A program made the translations under genes and the position numbers. Shown here piece by piece: positions 26,064 through 32,696 of a DNA stretch of 64,000 nt (its first letter is position 1; every line of letters begins with the position of its first letter). Origin of the DNA: Micromonospora sp. LH3U1 (GTDB lineage Bacteria; Actinomycetota; Actinomycetes; Mycobacteriales; Micromonosporaceae); assembly GCF_028475105.1 (NCBI RefSeq), contig NZ_CP116936.1:248001-312000 (forward strand). The letters are read 5' to 3'. Under the pieces are notes generated by a model. That model did no database searches, was not told the origin of the DNA, and was given only the letters and a program-made list of their open reading frames with translations.

Positions 26064-26213
26064 ATGATCAACGAGCTTTTCGCTGCGGCGCTGGACGGCA
26101 TCGTCGAGAACCTGCCGACAGCGCTGATCATGGCCGGGCTGGCGGCGGCAACCATGGTTGCTCGCCGTCGTAGCCGCAGGCGCAACGCGAAACATAGTGG
26201 CGAAGACGCCTGA
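26064..26213 (+). CDS. Small single-span membrane protein (49 aa)
   Basis: The ATG at 26064 follows a strong site (GAAGGAGGACACGCCG). The product has an acidic amphipathic start (MINELFAAALDGIVENLPTA), a short hydrophobic stretch (LIMAGLAAATMVA, residues 21-33) and a very basic tail (RRRSRRRNAKHSGEDA). This fits a small membrane-anchored or peripheral peptide with cytoplasmic Arg-rich end. It is too short for family assignment. A 12-bp hairpin follows directly (26221-26265). It could be a regulatory peptide or a toxin-like small protein. Confidence 0.6.
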   Translation: MINELFAAALDGIVENLPTALIMAGLAAATMVARRRSRRRNAKHSGEDA

Positions 26214-26220
26214 TCCCGGC

Positions 26221-26265
26221 GAGCGCTCAAGGTCGTCAGCGATCCACCGACGGCCTTGAGCGCTC
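26221..26265 (+). terminator. Hairpin terminator after the 49-aa gene
   Basis: GAGCGCTCAAGG (26221-26232) pairs perfectly with CCTTGAGCGCTC (26254-26265) around a 21-base loop that has minor internal pairing. It begins 8 bases past the stop codon of the small gene. Confidence 0.65.
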
Positions 26266-26409
26266 CACCGGTGAAGTTGCCGTGTATGCCCACGCCGACC
26301 GAGTGCGGGGCGATGGTCGACAACACAGTGAAGCACAAGCGGTGGCATCCGAAGCCCGCCGAGAGGTGTGCTGAATCGGCAGCCAGGGCGGGGAGTGTTC
26401 TAAGCCTCG

Positions 26410-26459
26410 GGGTACCGAACGGCCCGCCAGGATCGATCCTGGCGGGCCGTTCGGTACCC
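26410..26459. terminator. Perfect 50-bp palindrome, bidirectional terminator
   Basis: The left 25 bases (from GGGTACCGAACGG at 26410) are the exact reverse complement of the right 25 (ending CCGTTCGGTACCC at 26459), with the centre at GATC|GATC and no loop. It lies between the plus-strand 49-aa gene and the minus-strand gene ending at 26487. A bidirectional terminator is the plain reading. The length and perfection are unusual and could also make it a recombination or protein-binding site. Confidence 0.6.
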
Positions 26460-26486
26460 TCGAAGCGCCAGCCCGATAAGCCCGAA

Positions 26487-26699
26487 TTAGCCGATCCGCT
26501 GGCGGTTCTGGTGCTTGCACGGCTCGGCCGTGTAAACCAGCTCGTCAACGTCACGGTAGAGGTGGACCGGTCCACCGTAACGAGGCTTCACCGACTGGAG
26601 CTCTGGTCCGGAGACGTCGGTGACGATCTGCTTGCATCCGTCCTCCGGGCACTGCTGCCCCGGAACCGGCATTTCGTTCACGTGTATCCCTTCGGCCAT
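26487..26699 (-). CDS. Small hypothetical protein with Cys/His pairs (70 aa)
   Basis: The product starts MAEGIHVNEMPVPGQQCPED and is hydrophilic with CPEDGC near residue 17-22 and PCKHQNRQ near the end, so a small zinc-binding fold is possible. Codon use looks genuine. The ATG is preceded by GATAAGCT-type sequence without a strong ribosome-binding site. The 50-bp palindrome begins 27 bases past its stop. No family recognised. Confidence 0.5.
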   Translation of the reverse strand: MAEGIHVNEMPVPGQQCPEDGCKQIVTDVSGPELQSVKPRYGGPVHLYRDVDELVYTAEPCKHQNRQRIG

Positions 26700-26817
26700 G
26701 GGTGGGCCGCACCGAGCTTATCTCGGGGTCACCGCGGCGGCGGCCGGGTGCAAACGGCGTAGGGCGCTAGCTCGGCCGGGACGCTGGCGCGCAGACGACC
26801 GGCTACGGTCTGCACCC

Positions 26818-27006
26818 ATGCAGTACGCATCGCTTGTCGTCGCGATCTGCGGCTTGGTGCTCGCCGGCCTGTCGCTCGGCTGGCAGGCCGCGAACTTCGT
26901 GCTCACCGGTGGGCGGGTGAAGGTCGAATTCCGGGTCGGGGCCCGGGCGGCCGGGCGATGCTCACCGCAGAGCCAAACCTCGGTGCGTACGAGGACAGAC
27001 AACTAA
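26818..27006 (+). CDS. Truncated membrane protein, N-terminal part (62 aa)
   Basis: The product has one hydrophobic span (MQYASLVVAICGLVLAGLSL) followed by GWQAANFVLTGGRVKVEFRV and then a short, unrelated tail (RCSPQSQTSVRTRTDN). Actinomycete proteins with this N-terminus are normally longer, with a beta-rich cytoplasmic domain after the KVE segment. The change of character after about residue 42 suggests a frameshift or deletion near 26943. It may be a remnant rather than a working gene. Confidence 0.4.
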   Translation: MQYASLVVAICGLVLAGLSLGWQAANFVLTGGRVKVEFRVGARAAGRCSPQSQTSVRTRTDN

Positions 27007-27033
27007 CGGGGCGTCGGCGGGCAGAAGCGTTTC

Positions 27034-27777
27034 TCAGTCCGCGAGGGTGGCTCGCCACGCGGTGACCAGGCGCGCTACCTCGGGGTGTCGATCTCCGGGT
27101 GCCGCGCGGGTGGCGTGGGTCGCAAGCCGAGCCTGGGACGGGGTGCCTCGCCAGCCGTGGGGGGAGTCGAGCAGGTGCCAAATGGTGCGGCCGAGGGTGT
27201 ACACAGTGGTCCGCTGGTCGATGACGGCACCGCGGACGAACTCTTCCGGGGCCATGTAGCGGCGCGATCCGGGCAGGCGCTCGGCGTCGAGAACGAAGGG
27301 GCCGGGCCGATACTCGTCCAAGTCGATCAGCCACATCTGTCGAGCGTCGAAGTCGTAGAGGAAACAGCCGTCGTACAGGTCGACCGCGACGTAGCCAGCC
27401 GCTGCCACGGCCTCGTGCGCGTCGAGGATCGTGGTGATCGCCGCCTCGACGTCGTGGAGAGGCAGCTGTTGGAACCGGGTAAGTGCGGCTCGGTCCGAGC
27501 CGTGCGTGGTGGCGTGGTTGAGTACTGCGCCGTCGTGCCACGGGTAGACCAGCACTGGCCCGTCAGGGCTGTTGAGGATCTGCTCGGGGCGGACGATCGC
27601 TGGGTGCTGGACTGCGGCGTGGAATCGTGTGGCTCGGATCAGTGAGAGGCAGGCCGGCTCGGTGGTGGCCTTCTTGACAAACCAGCGGCGCCCGGCATTC
27701 TCGACGCCGTAGGACAGGCATCCCGAGTCTTGCTCGCTGAAGACCGTGAACGCGGACGCGAGCGGCAGTTCGGACAT
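27034..27777 (-). CDS. Divergent Ser/Thr protein-kinase-like protein (247 aa)
   Basis: The start ATG at 27777 gives MSELPLASAFTVFSEQDSGC. Kinase elements are present but altered: the ATP-anchoring Lys in RRWFVKKAT (about 34), a catalytic loop VAVDLYDGCFLYDFD where HRD is AVD and the Asn is Cys, the DFG-like LIDLDEY, and the GSRRYMAPEEF activation-segment end. It may be a weak kinase, an atypical small-molecule kinase or a pseudokinase. It lies 29 bp after the NUDIX-nucleotidyltransferase gene and closes the long minus-strand gene set. No transmembrane or sensor domain is attached. Confidence 0.8.
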   Translation of the reverse strand: MSELPLASAFTVFSEQDSGCLSYGVENAGRRWFVKKATTEPACLSLIRATRFHAAVQHPAIVRPEQILNSPDGPVLVYPWHDGAVLNHATTHGSDRAALTRFQQLPLHDVEAAITTILDAHEAVAAAGYVAVDLYDGCFLYDFDARQMWLIDLDEYRPGPFVLDAERLPGSRRYMAPEEFVRGAVIDQRTTVYTLGRTIWHLLDSPHGWRGTPSQARLATHATRAAPGDRHPEVARLVTAWRATLAD

Positions 27778-27806
27778 GTTGGCGAACCTACGCCCCCACG
27801 TGGCCG

Positions 27807-29135
27807 TCAGGTCCCTCGCTTGTGCCGGTCCGCCGGCAGACGCCCGTCTGCTCCGCGGACCAGGCGGGGTTCGCGGTGGTTGCCGGCGGCTTCGATGAGT
27901 GCTGCCGGTACACGTGCGGCGAGTTGTTCCGCCTGGTTGAGGGTGAGCGTCCCGGTCCGGCGGAATCCGTCGTAGTCGCACAGCAGATTCGTGAGCTGCT
28001 TGCCCGGCCAGTGACGTAGAGCTTCCGCCACCTCGGGGAGCCGCAGGGGTGCCTTCGGCTGCCGCTCAACGACTAGAAGCCGGGCTGCGCATGCGAGCAC
28101 GGACAGAACGTGGCGGGCGGCGTCCTCGCGCTGGGTACTGCTGTCGTGTCTGCCGCTGAGGCCGCTCACGGCGATGTGGTGAAGCGCAGCGATGTCCTCA
28201 ACAAGATTGGTTGCTGCTGTAGTTGTGGTGTGCGTCGGGCCCGCGCCTGCGATCACGGCGGTGTCGAGGCCGACGCGGTCCCGCACCACCCGCATCGTCA
28301 TGTCGTGCAGAGCACCGAGGCTGCGGACGGTGCCAGCGTGTACGCCGGCGAGATGCAGCGAGGCTCGTATGCCGTGAGGCTTGGAGGCTTCGGCCACGAT
28401 ATCGTTAATCTTGGTTGCTGTTCGCGAGGTCGCGGGGAGATTCCAGGCGACGAAGTCGACGTCGCTCCAGCCGTCGATGAAATCGCCGCGGGCGGCCGAT
28501 CCGCATAGGCCTACGCCCGCTTCAGGATGCTCGGCGATGGCGGCCTGAGCCTCCGTTGCCACCTGTGTAACGAGTTGGCTGAGGCTGCGACTGAATGGGA
28601 GTGGCCCTGCCGAACGCCAGGCGATGATGGCGAGGGCGCGGTCCAGGATCCGCTGAAATTCAACATGAGTGGCCGCTCGTCGGGCGGCGGGGGCGTCGAG
28701 CCAACGAGCTTCGACGAAGCCCTCGTCTCTGGCAGGCGTTGCGGCGGTGGTCGTGGTGGTGAAGAGGAACCAGTCAACGGTCTTCGCCGCAGGCGAGCCG
28801 TCATTGTCGGTGAAGACGTACTTCTCCTGTCCGAGGTACGCGCCGTACTGAGTACGGGTCAGGCCGGTCTCCTCGGCTACTTCCCGCACGGCTGCCTGCA
28901 ACGGTGCCTCGTTCGGCTCAAGGCGACCCTTCGGGGCTACGGTCTGTCGTTCGCCGTTACCCCGGACCTGATCGAGAAGCAGGATCGAAGGAGCGCTCAG
29001 GTCGTTGGTCGTGACGACGGCGCCGGCGGAGGAGTATCGACGAATCACGGCTGGGTTCCTCCGGAGCGCTGCCTGGATGGATTCAAGCGTGTCGCGGAGA
29101 CGAGCTATGCGGTCCTGCGGGGCAGGCACGTTCAT
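27807..29135 (-). CDS. NUDIX hydrolase fused to a nucleotidyltransferase-like domain (442 aa)
   Basis: The likely start is ATG 29135 (MNVPAPQDRIARLRDTLESI). Residues about 30-165 are a NUDIX fold with a complete box, from GRLEPNEAPLQ through REVAEETGL (G-x5-E-x7-REV-x-EE-T-G). Residues about 185-330 carry a minimal nucleotidyltransferase motif, GSAARGDFIDGWSDVDFVAW (GS-x9-D-x-D). A helical C-terminal domain follows, as in kanamycin-nucleotidyltransferase-like proteins. NUDIX enzymes hydrolyse nucleoside diphosphate-X compounds, while the second domain would transfer NMP, so the fusion could make and break nucleotide adducts. It lies between a toxin-immunity pair and a kinase-like gene in one strand-uniform set. 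Confidence 0.85.
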   Translation of the reverse strand: MNVPAPQDRIARLRDTLESIQAALRRNPAVIRRYSSAGAVVTTNDLSAPSILLLDQVRGNGERQTVAPKGRLEPNEAPLQAAVREVAEETGLTRTQYGAYLGQEKYVFTDNDGSPAAKTVDWFLFTTTTTAATPARDEGFVEARWLDAPAARRAATHVEFQRILDRALAIIAWRSAGPLPFSRSLSQLVTQVATEAQAAIAEHPEAGVGLCGSAARGDFIDGWSDVDFVAWNLPATSRTATKINDIVAEASKPHGIRASLHLAGVHAGTVRSLGALHDMTMRVVRDRVGLDTAVIAGAGPTHTTTTAATNLVEDIAALHHIAVSGLSGRHDSSTQREDAARHVLSVLACAARLLVVERQPKAPLRLPEVAEALRHWPGKQLTNLLCDYDGFRRTGTLTLNQAEQLAARVPAALIEAAGNHREPRLVRGADGRLPADRHKRGT

Positions 29136-29192
29136 CGGTGCGTGGCATCCCACTACGCCCTGGGGCGGGCATCCCAACTCGGGGGCTTCTAC

Positions 29193-29642
29193 TCAGGCGG
29201 GACGATGGTCGAGGCCATAGTTGTTCCACCACGACGGTCGGTGCCTTCGAAGGGCTCCTGCGACTCGGGTCAGTAGCAGCCAGTTACCGTTCAGTGTCAG
29301 TGCCGCGTCCTCCGGCCTGCTGGCGAGCAGCCGGTCGACGGCCGCGACCATGTCGGGGACAGCCCTGCCGGACGTGTCGTCCTTGAGCATGTGGAAGACG
29401 ATGTTGACGTACGTGTCGGGTTCCCATTCCCATTGGGAGCCGTCGTCGTCCTCGGCGTCGTAATAACCGTTCCTACCCGCATAGACGCTGACGGTGTAGC
29501 CGGACTCCTCACCGAGGTCAGCGCCGAGTAGTCGGGGGTATCCGGGCAGAGTTGACTCCTCGACGTTCCCAGGAGCCGCGATCTCGGCCACATGTTCCAG
29601 CGGGATGTCACCCGCCAGCGTCAGTCGGTACTCGATACCCAC
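29193..29642 (-). CDS. SitI3-family immunity protein
   Basis: A 149-aa protein that begins MGIEYRLTLAGDIPLEHVAE and has the family core GYTVSVYAGRNGYYDAEDDD followed by WEWEPDTYVNIVFHM. SitI3-type proteins are small cytoplasmic immunity proteins found next to polymorphic toxins. It starts 16 bases after the stop of the CdiA-type tRNase toxin and is very probably its cognate partner. It has no signal peptide. Confidence 0.85.
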   Translation of the reverse strand: MGIEYRLTLAGDIPLEHVAEIAAPGNVEESTLPGYPRLLGADLGEESGYTVSVYAGRNGYYDAEDDDGSQWEWEPDTYVNIVFHMLKDDTSGRAVPDMVAAVDRLLASRPEDAALTLNGNWLLLTRVAGALRRHRPSWWNNYGLDHRPA

Positions 29643-29657
29643 GTGCTGCCTGCCTTC

Positions 29658-30056
29658 TCAGTCTCGTCGGACGATCTGAATGATCTCACCGCTGCGGGTC
29701 AGCGCCGTGAGTTCTTTGAGGTGGTGGATGGGCCAATCGTCGAACTGCTTCTGCAGGGCGCCGAGGTCGCCACGCCAGTCCTGCAGGTTGAGCATGATCC
29801 GTTGGGTCTGCTGGCTGGCCACCTTCCCCGACACTTCCGTCCACACGCCGCGCGTGGCTTTCGCGGGAGTTGGCGAGTAGCAGTCGAAGACATGGCCTTC
29901 GATCAGGTAGTCCGGTTCCTTGTCCGGCTTCCCGCCGTCGCCCGTGTTCCGCCGCGCCTCGGCGATCTCCTGCCTGGTCGGGTTCTGGTGCAAGCGGTAA
30001 CCCTTGCCAGCGACCGTGTCGGCACACGCGTTCTCCAACTCCAACGCACGCTGCAC
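29658..30056 (-). CDS. CdiA-type C-terminal tRNase toxin domain (132 aa or longer)
   Basis: The frame holds a complete toxin domain of the CdiA C-terminal tRNase type: RALELENACADTVAGKGYRL, then QNP, KEPDYLIEGHVFDCYSPTP, VSGKVASQQTQRIMLNLQDW and the closing LTRSGEIIQIVR. Catalytic Asp/Glu and Lys positions of this PD-(D/E)XK-like nuclease lie around the PDYLIEG and FDCYSP strands. GTG 30056 is the first canonical start. The frame stays open upstream through a Pro/Ser/Thr-rich linker to about 30260, overlapping the end of the preceding gene in another frame. The toxin may therefore once have been fused to that protein. SitI3 immunity lies directly downstream. Confidence 0.8.
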   Translation of the reverse strand: MQRALELENACADTVAGKGYRLHQNPTRQEIAEARRNTGDGGKPDKEPDYLIEGHVFDCYSPTPAKATRGVWTEVSGKVASQQTQRIMLNLQDWRGDLGALQKQFDDWPIHHLKELTALTRSGEIIQIVRRD

Positions 30057-30250
30057 CCTGTGATCCGCCCGTGGCGGGATTTTGGTTCGGGGCCCGGTGG
30101 GCGATCCGCCGAGGACGCCGGTTGGGTGCCGGCTCCACGGCGTGGGGTTGCGGTCACCGGAGGCGTCGCCGCCGGAGGCGGGAGGCGGCGGGTTCGGATT
30201 GGTGGTGGCAAGAGGGGACGGGCTGGCCGGTCTGGGACTGCCAGCCCTGA

Positions 30251-30778
30251 TCAGTTTCCCGAGGACCCGATCTGCCGTGCTTCGGTGATCGCGGCTTCGA
30301 TGAGTTGCCGAGTGGTGCTGGTGCGCTGGACTACGAGTACCAGGACCTGCTTGATGCTTTCCAGCGCCTGTAGCAGGGGTCCGGGCTGCCCGCCCTGCAG
30401 GATCATGGTGACGAGCCGCTGTGCCTCACCAACCTGAGCGATAGTCGCTGCCGTCGCGTCTCGGGTGCTGTCTACCCCCGCGTGGACGGGTGTCAGTCCG
30501 GCGATCGTTTCTTGTGGGGTTGCCCGGTGGGGAACGGCCGCGGTTGCCTTCGTTGCCTCGCCGATCGAACCGCCGAGGCTGCCCAGGCCGCCTTGAATAT
30601 CGGTGATCGCACTCCGCACTCGCGTTACGCCCACCGCCACCGCGGCGAAGCCAGCGCCTGCGGCTCGCAGGGCCACCTCCTGTGCCTGGCCGTCGGCCGC
30701 GGCTGCCAACCCATGCGCGCGCTCGACGCCTGCCGCCAGGGCCCGGAGTTCAGCGGTGACCTTCTCAACGTGCGACAC
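30251..30778 (-). CDS. Helical WXG-like N-terminal partner of a toxin (175 aa)
   Basis: The product is Ala/Val/Gln-rich and almost wholly helical (HVEKVTAELRALAAGVERAH, later LESIKQVLVLVVQRTSTTRQ), like the small helical proteins that precede polymorphic toxin genes in Micromonosporaceae. I recall such proteins being annotated DUF6244 but cannot verify it. It ends IGSSGN, then its stop; a Pro-rich toxin linker continues in a different frame from the same spot. Either it is a separate chaperone or secretion adaptor, or it was the N-terminus of one toxin polypeptide split by a frameshift near 30250-30270. Confidence 0.65.
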   Translation of the reverse strand: MSHVEKVTAELRALAAGVERAHGLAAAADGQAQEVALRAAGAGFAAVAVGVTRVRSAITDIQGGLGSLGGSIGEATKATAAVPHRATPQETIAGLTPVHAGVDSTRDATAATIAQVGEAQRLVTMILQGGQPGPLLQALESIKQVLVLVVQRTSTTRQLIEAAITEARQIGSSGN

Positions 30779-30991
30779 GTAGCCGACTCCCCAATCGAAG
30801 ACCGTGATGATGCCCGGCAGCCGAAACTACCGGGGTATCCGGGAGGCCCACCAGACATCGGCAGTCGAAGAACTCGGCCCCAGTCATGACGTGGATCGGC
30901 GGTGGAACCTCGACATAGCTGGCGGTGAAAGTGGATCTCGTTTCGAGGCTCTCGCGCAACAAGCGGTCGACCCTCGCTCCGTAGCCTCGGG

Positions 30992-31795
30992 CTACCCCTG
31001 GGTCCTGGTGCCGATGATGACCTCGGTGCGGACGAGTTCATCGAACAAGCCGGTGGGGCTGTACTTGATGAGGGCGTCTCGAAGGTCGGCTTCGAATGCC
31101 GCCTTATCTGGTCCTAGTTGGGCTGGGCTGCTGTAGGAGTAGGAGAACTGAAGCCCAATGACCTCGTCGAGGGTCCGCGTAACGGTGCGATCCCAGGTGT
31201 GGATCTCGAGATGCCGGAACGTTGACCGGGCGAGGACATCTTGGTGGCGTTCTGTGGGGTGCTGGTAAGTACCGCTACCGGCACGCCGGCCGGGACCGAG
31301 GTAGCGGGTCCGTACCTCGGTGATGACATCGGTCCAGGGGGCCGGTTCGATGTCGCCCGGTGCGCCACCGGAGGCGAGGACGACGGCGCCGGCGGGCTCG
31401 ATGATCTTCTCGAGGTCGCGCAGGGTCTGGTGCCGGTCGGTCCAGTGAAATGACGCGCCCATGACGGAGAGCAGGACTGGGCCGATGTTCATCGCGGGCA
31501 GGGTTGTGGAGTCGCCGAGCAGCCAGGTGACGTTGTCAATGCGCTGCGCTTCGGCGAGTGCACGGCCCTCCTCCAGCATGCCGGCTTCCGGGTCGACGGC
31601 AATGACCTCGCCGACAAGCGCCGCGAGCGGCAGCGCGATCGTGCCCGTGCCGGTCCCCAGGTCCAAGACGCGCTGAGTGCCGTCAAGGCTGAAGCGCAGG
31701 CGAAGATGCTCGTACATCGCGGGGTCGTAGCCGGGCCGATATTTGGCGTAGTAAGGCGCAGTGGAGATGAACAGTTGGTCGGGCTGCTTCGGCAT
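30992..31795 (-). CDS. Class I SAM-dependent methyltransferase
   Basis: A 267-aa protein starting MPKQPDQLFISTAPYYAKYR, the usual opening of ubiE/menG-like and tailoring methyltransferases. SAM-binding motif I is RVLDLGTGTGTIALPLAALV (about 42-61), followed by VIAVDPEAGMLEEGR and VLLSVMGASFHWTDR. The start lies 40 bp after the PhyH gene, so it probably belongs to the same operon. The methyl acceptor is unknown; co-occurrence with a dioxygenase, phosphoketolase and enolase-superfamily gene suggests a small-molecule pathway. Confidence 0.88.
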   Translation of the reverse strand: MPKQPDQLFISTAPYYAKYRPGYDPAMYEHLRLRFSLDGTQRVLDLGTGTGTIALPLAALVGEVIAVDPEAGMLEEGRALAEAQRIDNVTWLLGDSTTLPAMNIGPVLLSVMGASFHWTDRHQTLRDLEKIIEPAGAVVLASGGAPGDIEPAPWTDVITEVRTRYLGPGRRAGSGTYQHPTERHQDVLARSTFRHLEIHTWDRTVTRTLDEVIGLQFSYSYSSPAQLGPDKAAFEADLRDALIKYSPTGLFDELVRTEVIIGTRTQG

Positions 31796-31835
31796 TGGTC
31801 ACGTTCTCCTTTTTGGCCGCAGGTTGTGTGGACGT

Positions 31836-32696
31836 TCAGCGAATAGCGGGTCTGTTGCTTAGGTCTTGCCACCAGGCGCGAACTGCGGCAGCGCCGCTGC
31901 CTTTGGCGAGTGACCCGTCCGCAGCACGGTCGGGCTCGCCGAGGAGTTGCCGTTCGATGGCCGTGAGATCGGTGCGCTCCAAGAGGTCGGCGGGAGGGTC
32001 ATCGACTGACGCGAGCCAGCGATATCCGTACTGCATCATGACGGCTAGGCGTGGCTTACCGGAGGTGTTGAGGCCGGCCGCGTGCCAGGTGCGGTTCTCG
32101 AAGAGAACAACGTCGTGTTGAGAGATCCGTGGCGTCGTCGCGCCGGGCGGATCGATGTGGCCGGCTGGGATGGTGACGGGCTGCGTGGCGAGGTGGCTGC
32201 CGGGCAGGAACATTGTGGTGCCGGTGTCGCTGGCGATGTCGGTCAGAAAATAGGCGCACTTGATCGCCATCAATGGTGTGTTGTTGTCACCGAGGTCGCC
32301 GGTGACACCGTACATGTCGCGGTGCCAACCCGGCCGCTCTGGCGTGCGGATGCTTCGTGGGCCGCTGGCCGGCATGGATGGTAGTGCGATGAGGTGGCTG
32401 GACAGCAGCCGGATGTTCGGGCTCAGGAGTGCTACGACTGTTGGCAGTACAACCGAGTTGGTGACCAGGGGAAGGAAGACTGGGGCTAGGTTGACGATGC
32501 CCCGAAAGCCGTCCTTGCCGTCGGCGCCACGGTCACGGCCTGTGGTGACCGGAGAGGCAAGCAGGTCTTTCGCTGCGCCGAGTAGCTGCAGCCTTTCGGC
32601 CTCGGTAAATGCGTCACGGATGATCGCATAGCCGCTCCGGTGGAAAGCCTGGATGGCGTCGGGATCAGGCGGAGCGCCGGCTCGGTTAGAAGTCAT
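31836..32696 (-). CDS. Phytanoyl-CoA dioxygenase-like (PhyH) Fe(II)/2-oxoglutarate oxygenase
   Basis: A 286-aa protein. The start ATG 32696 overlaps the phosphoketolase stop (ATGA) with GGGAGG upstream. The iron-binding triad is in place: His125 and Asp127 in GWHRDMYG and His205 in ENRTWHAAGL, with Arg216 (GKPRLAVM) for 2-oxoglutarate. Between them, TMFLPGSHL is the typical PhyH segment. PhyH-type enzymes hydroxylate, halogenate or rearrange small metabolites. The substrate is not evident, but it should be a product of the surrounding operon. Confidence 0.9.
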   Translation of the reverse strand: MTSNRAGAPPDPDAIQAFHRSGYAIIRDAFTEAERLQLLGAAKDLLASPVTTGRDRGADGKDGFRGIVNLAPVFLPLVTNSVVLPTVVALLSPNIRLLSSHLIALPSMPASGPRSIRTPERPGWHRDMYGVTGDLGDNNTPLMAIKCAYFLTDIASDTGTTMFLPGSHLATQPVTIPAGHIDPPGATTPRISQHDVVLFENRTWHAAGLNTSGKPRLAVMMQYGYRWLASVDDPPADLLERTDLTAIERQLLGEPDRAADGSLAKGSGAAAVRAWWQDLSNRPAIR

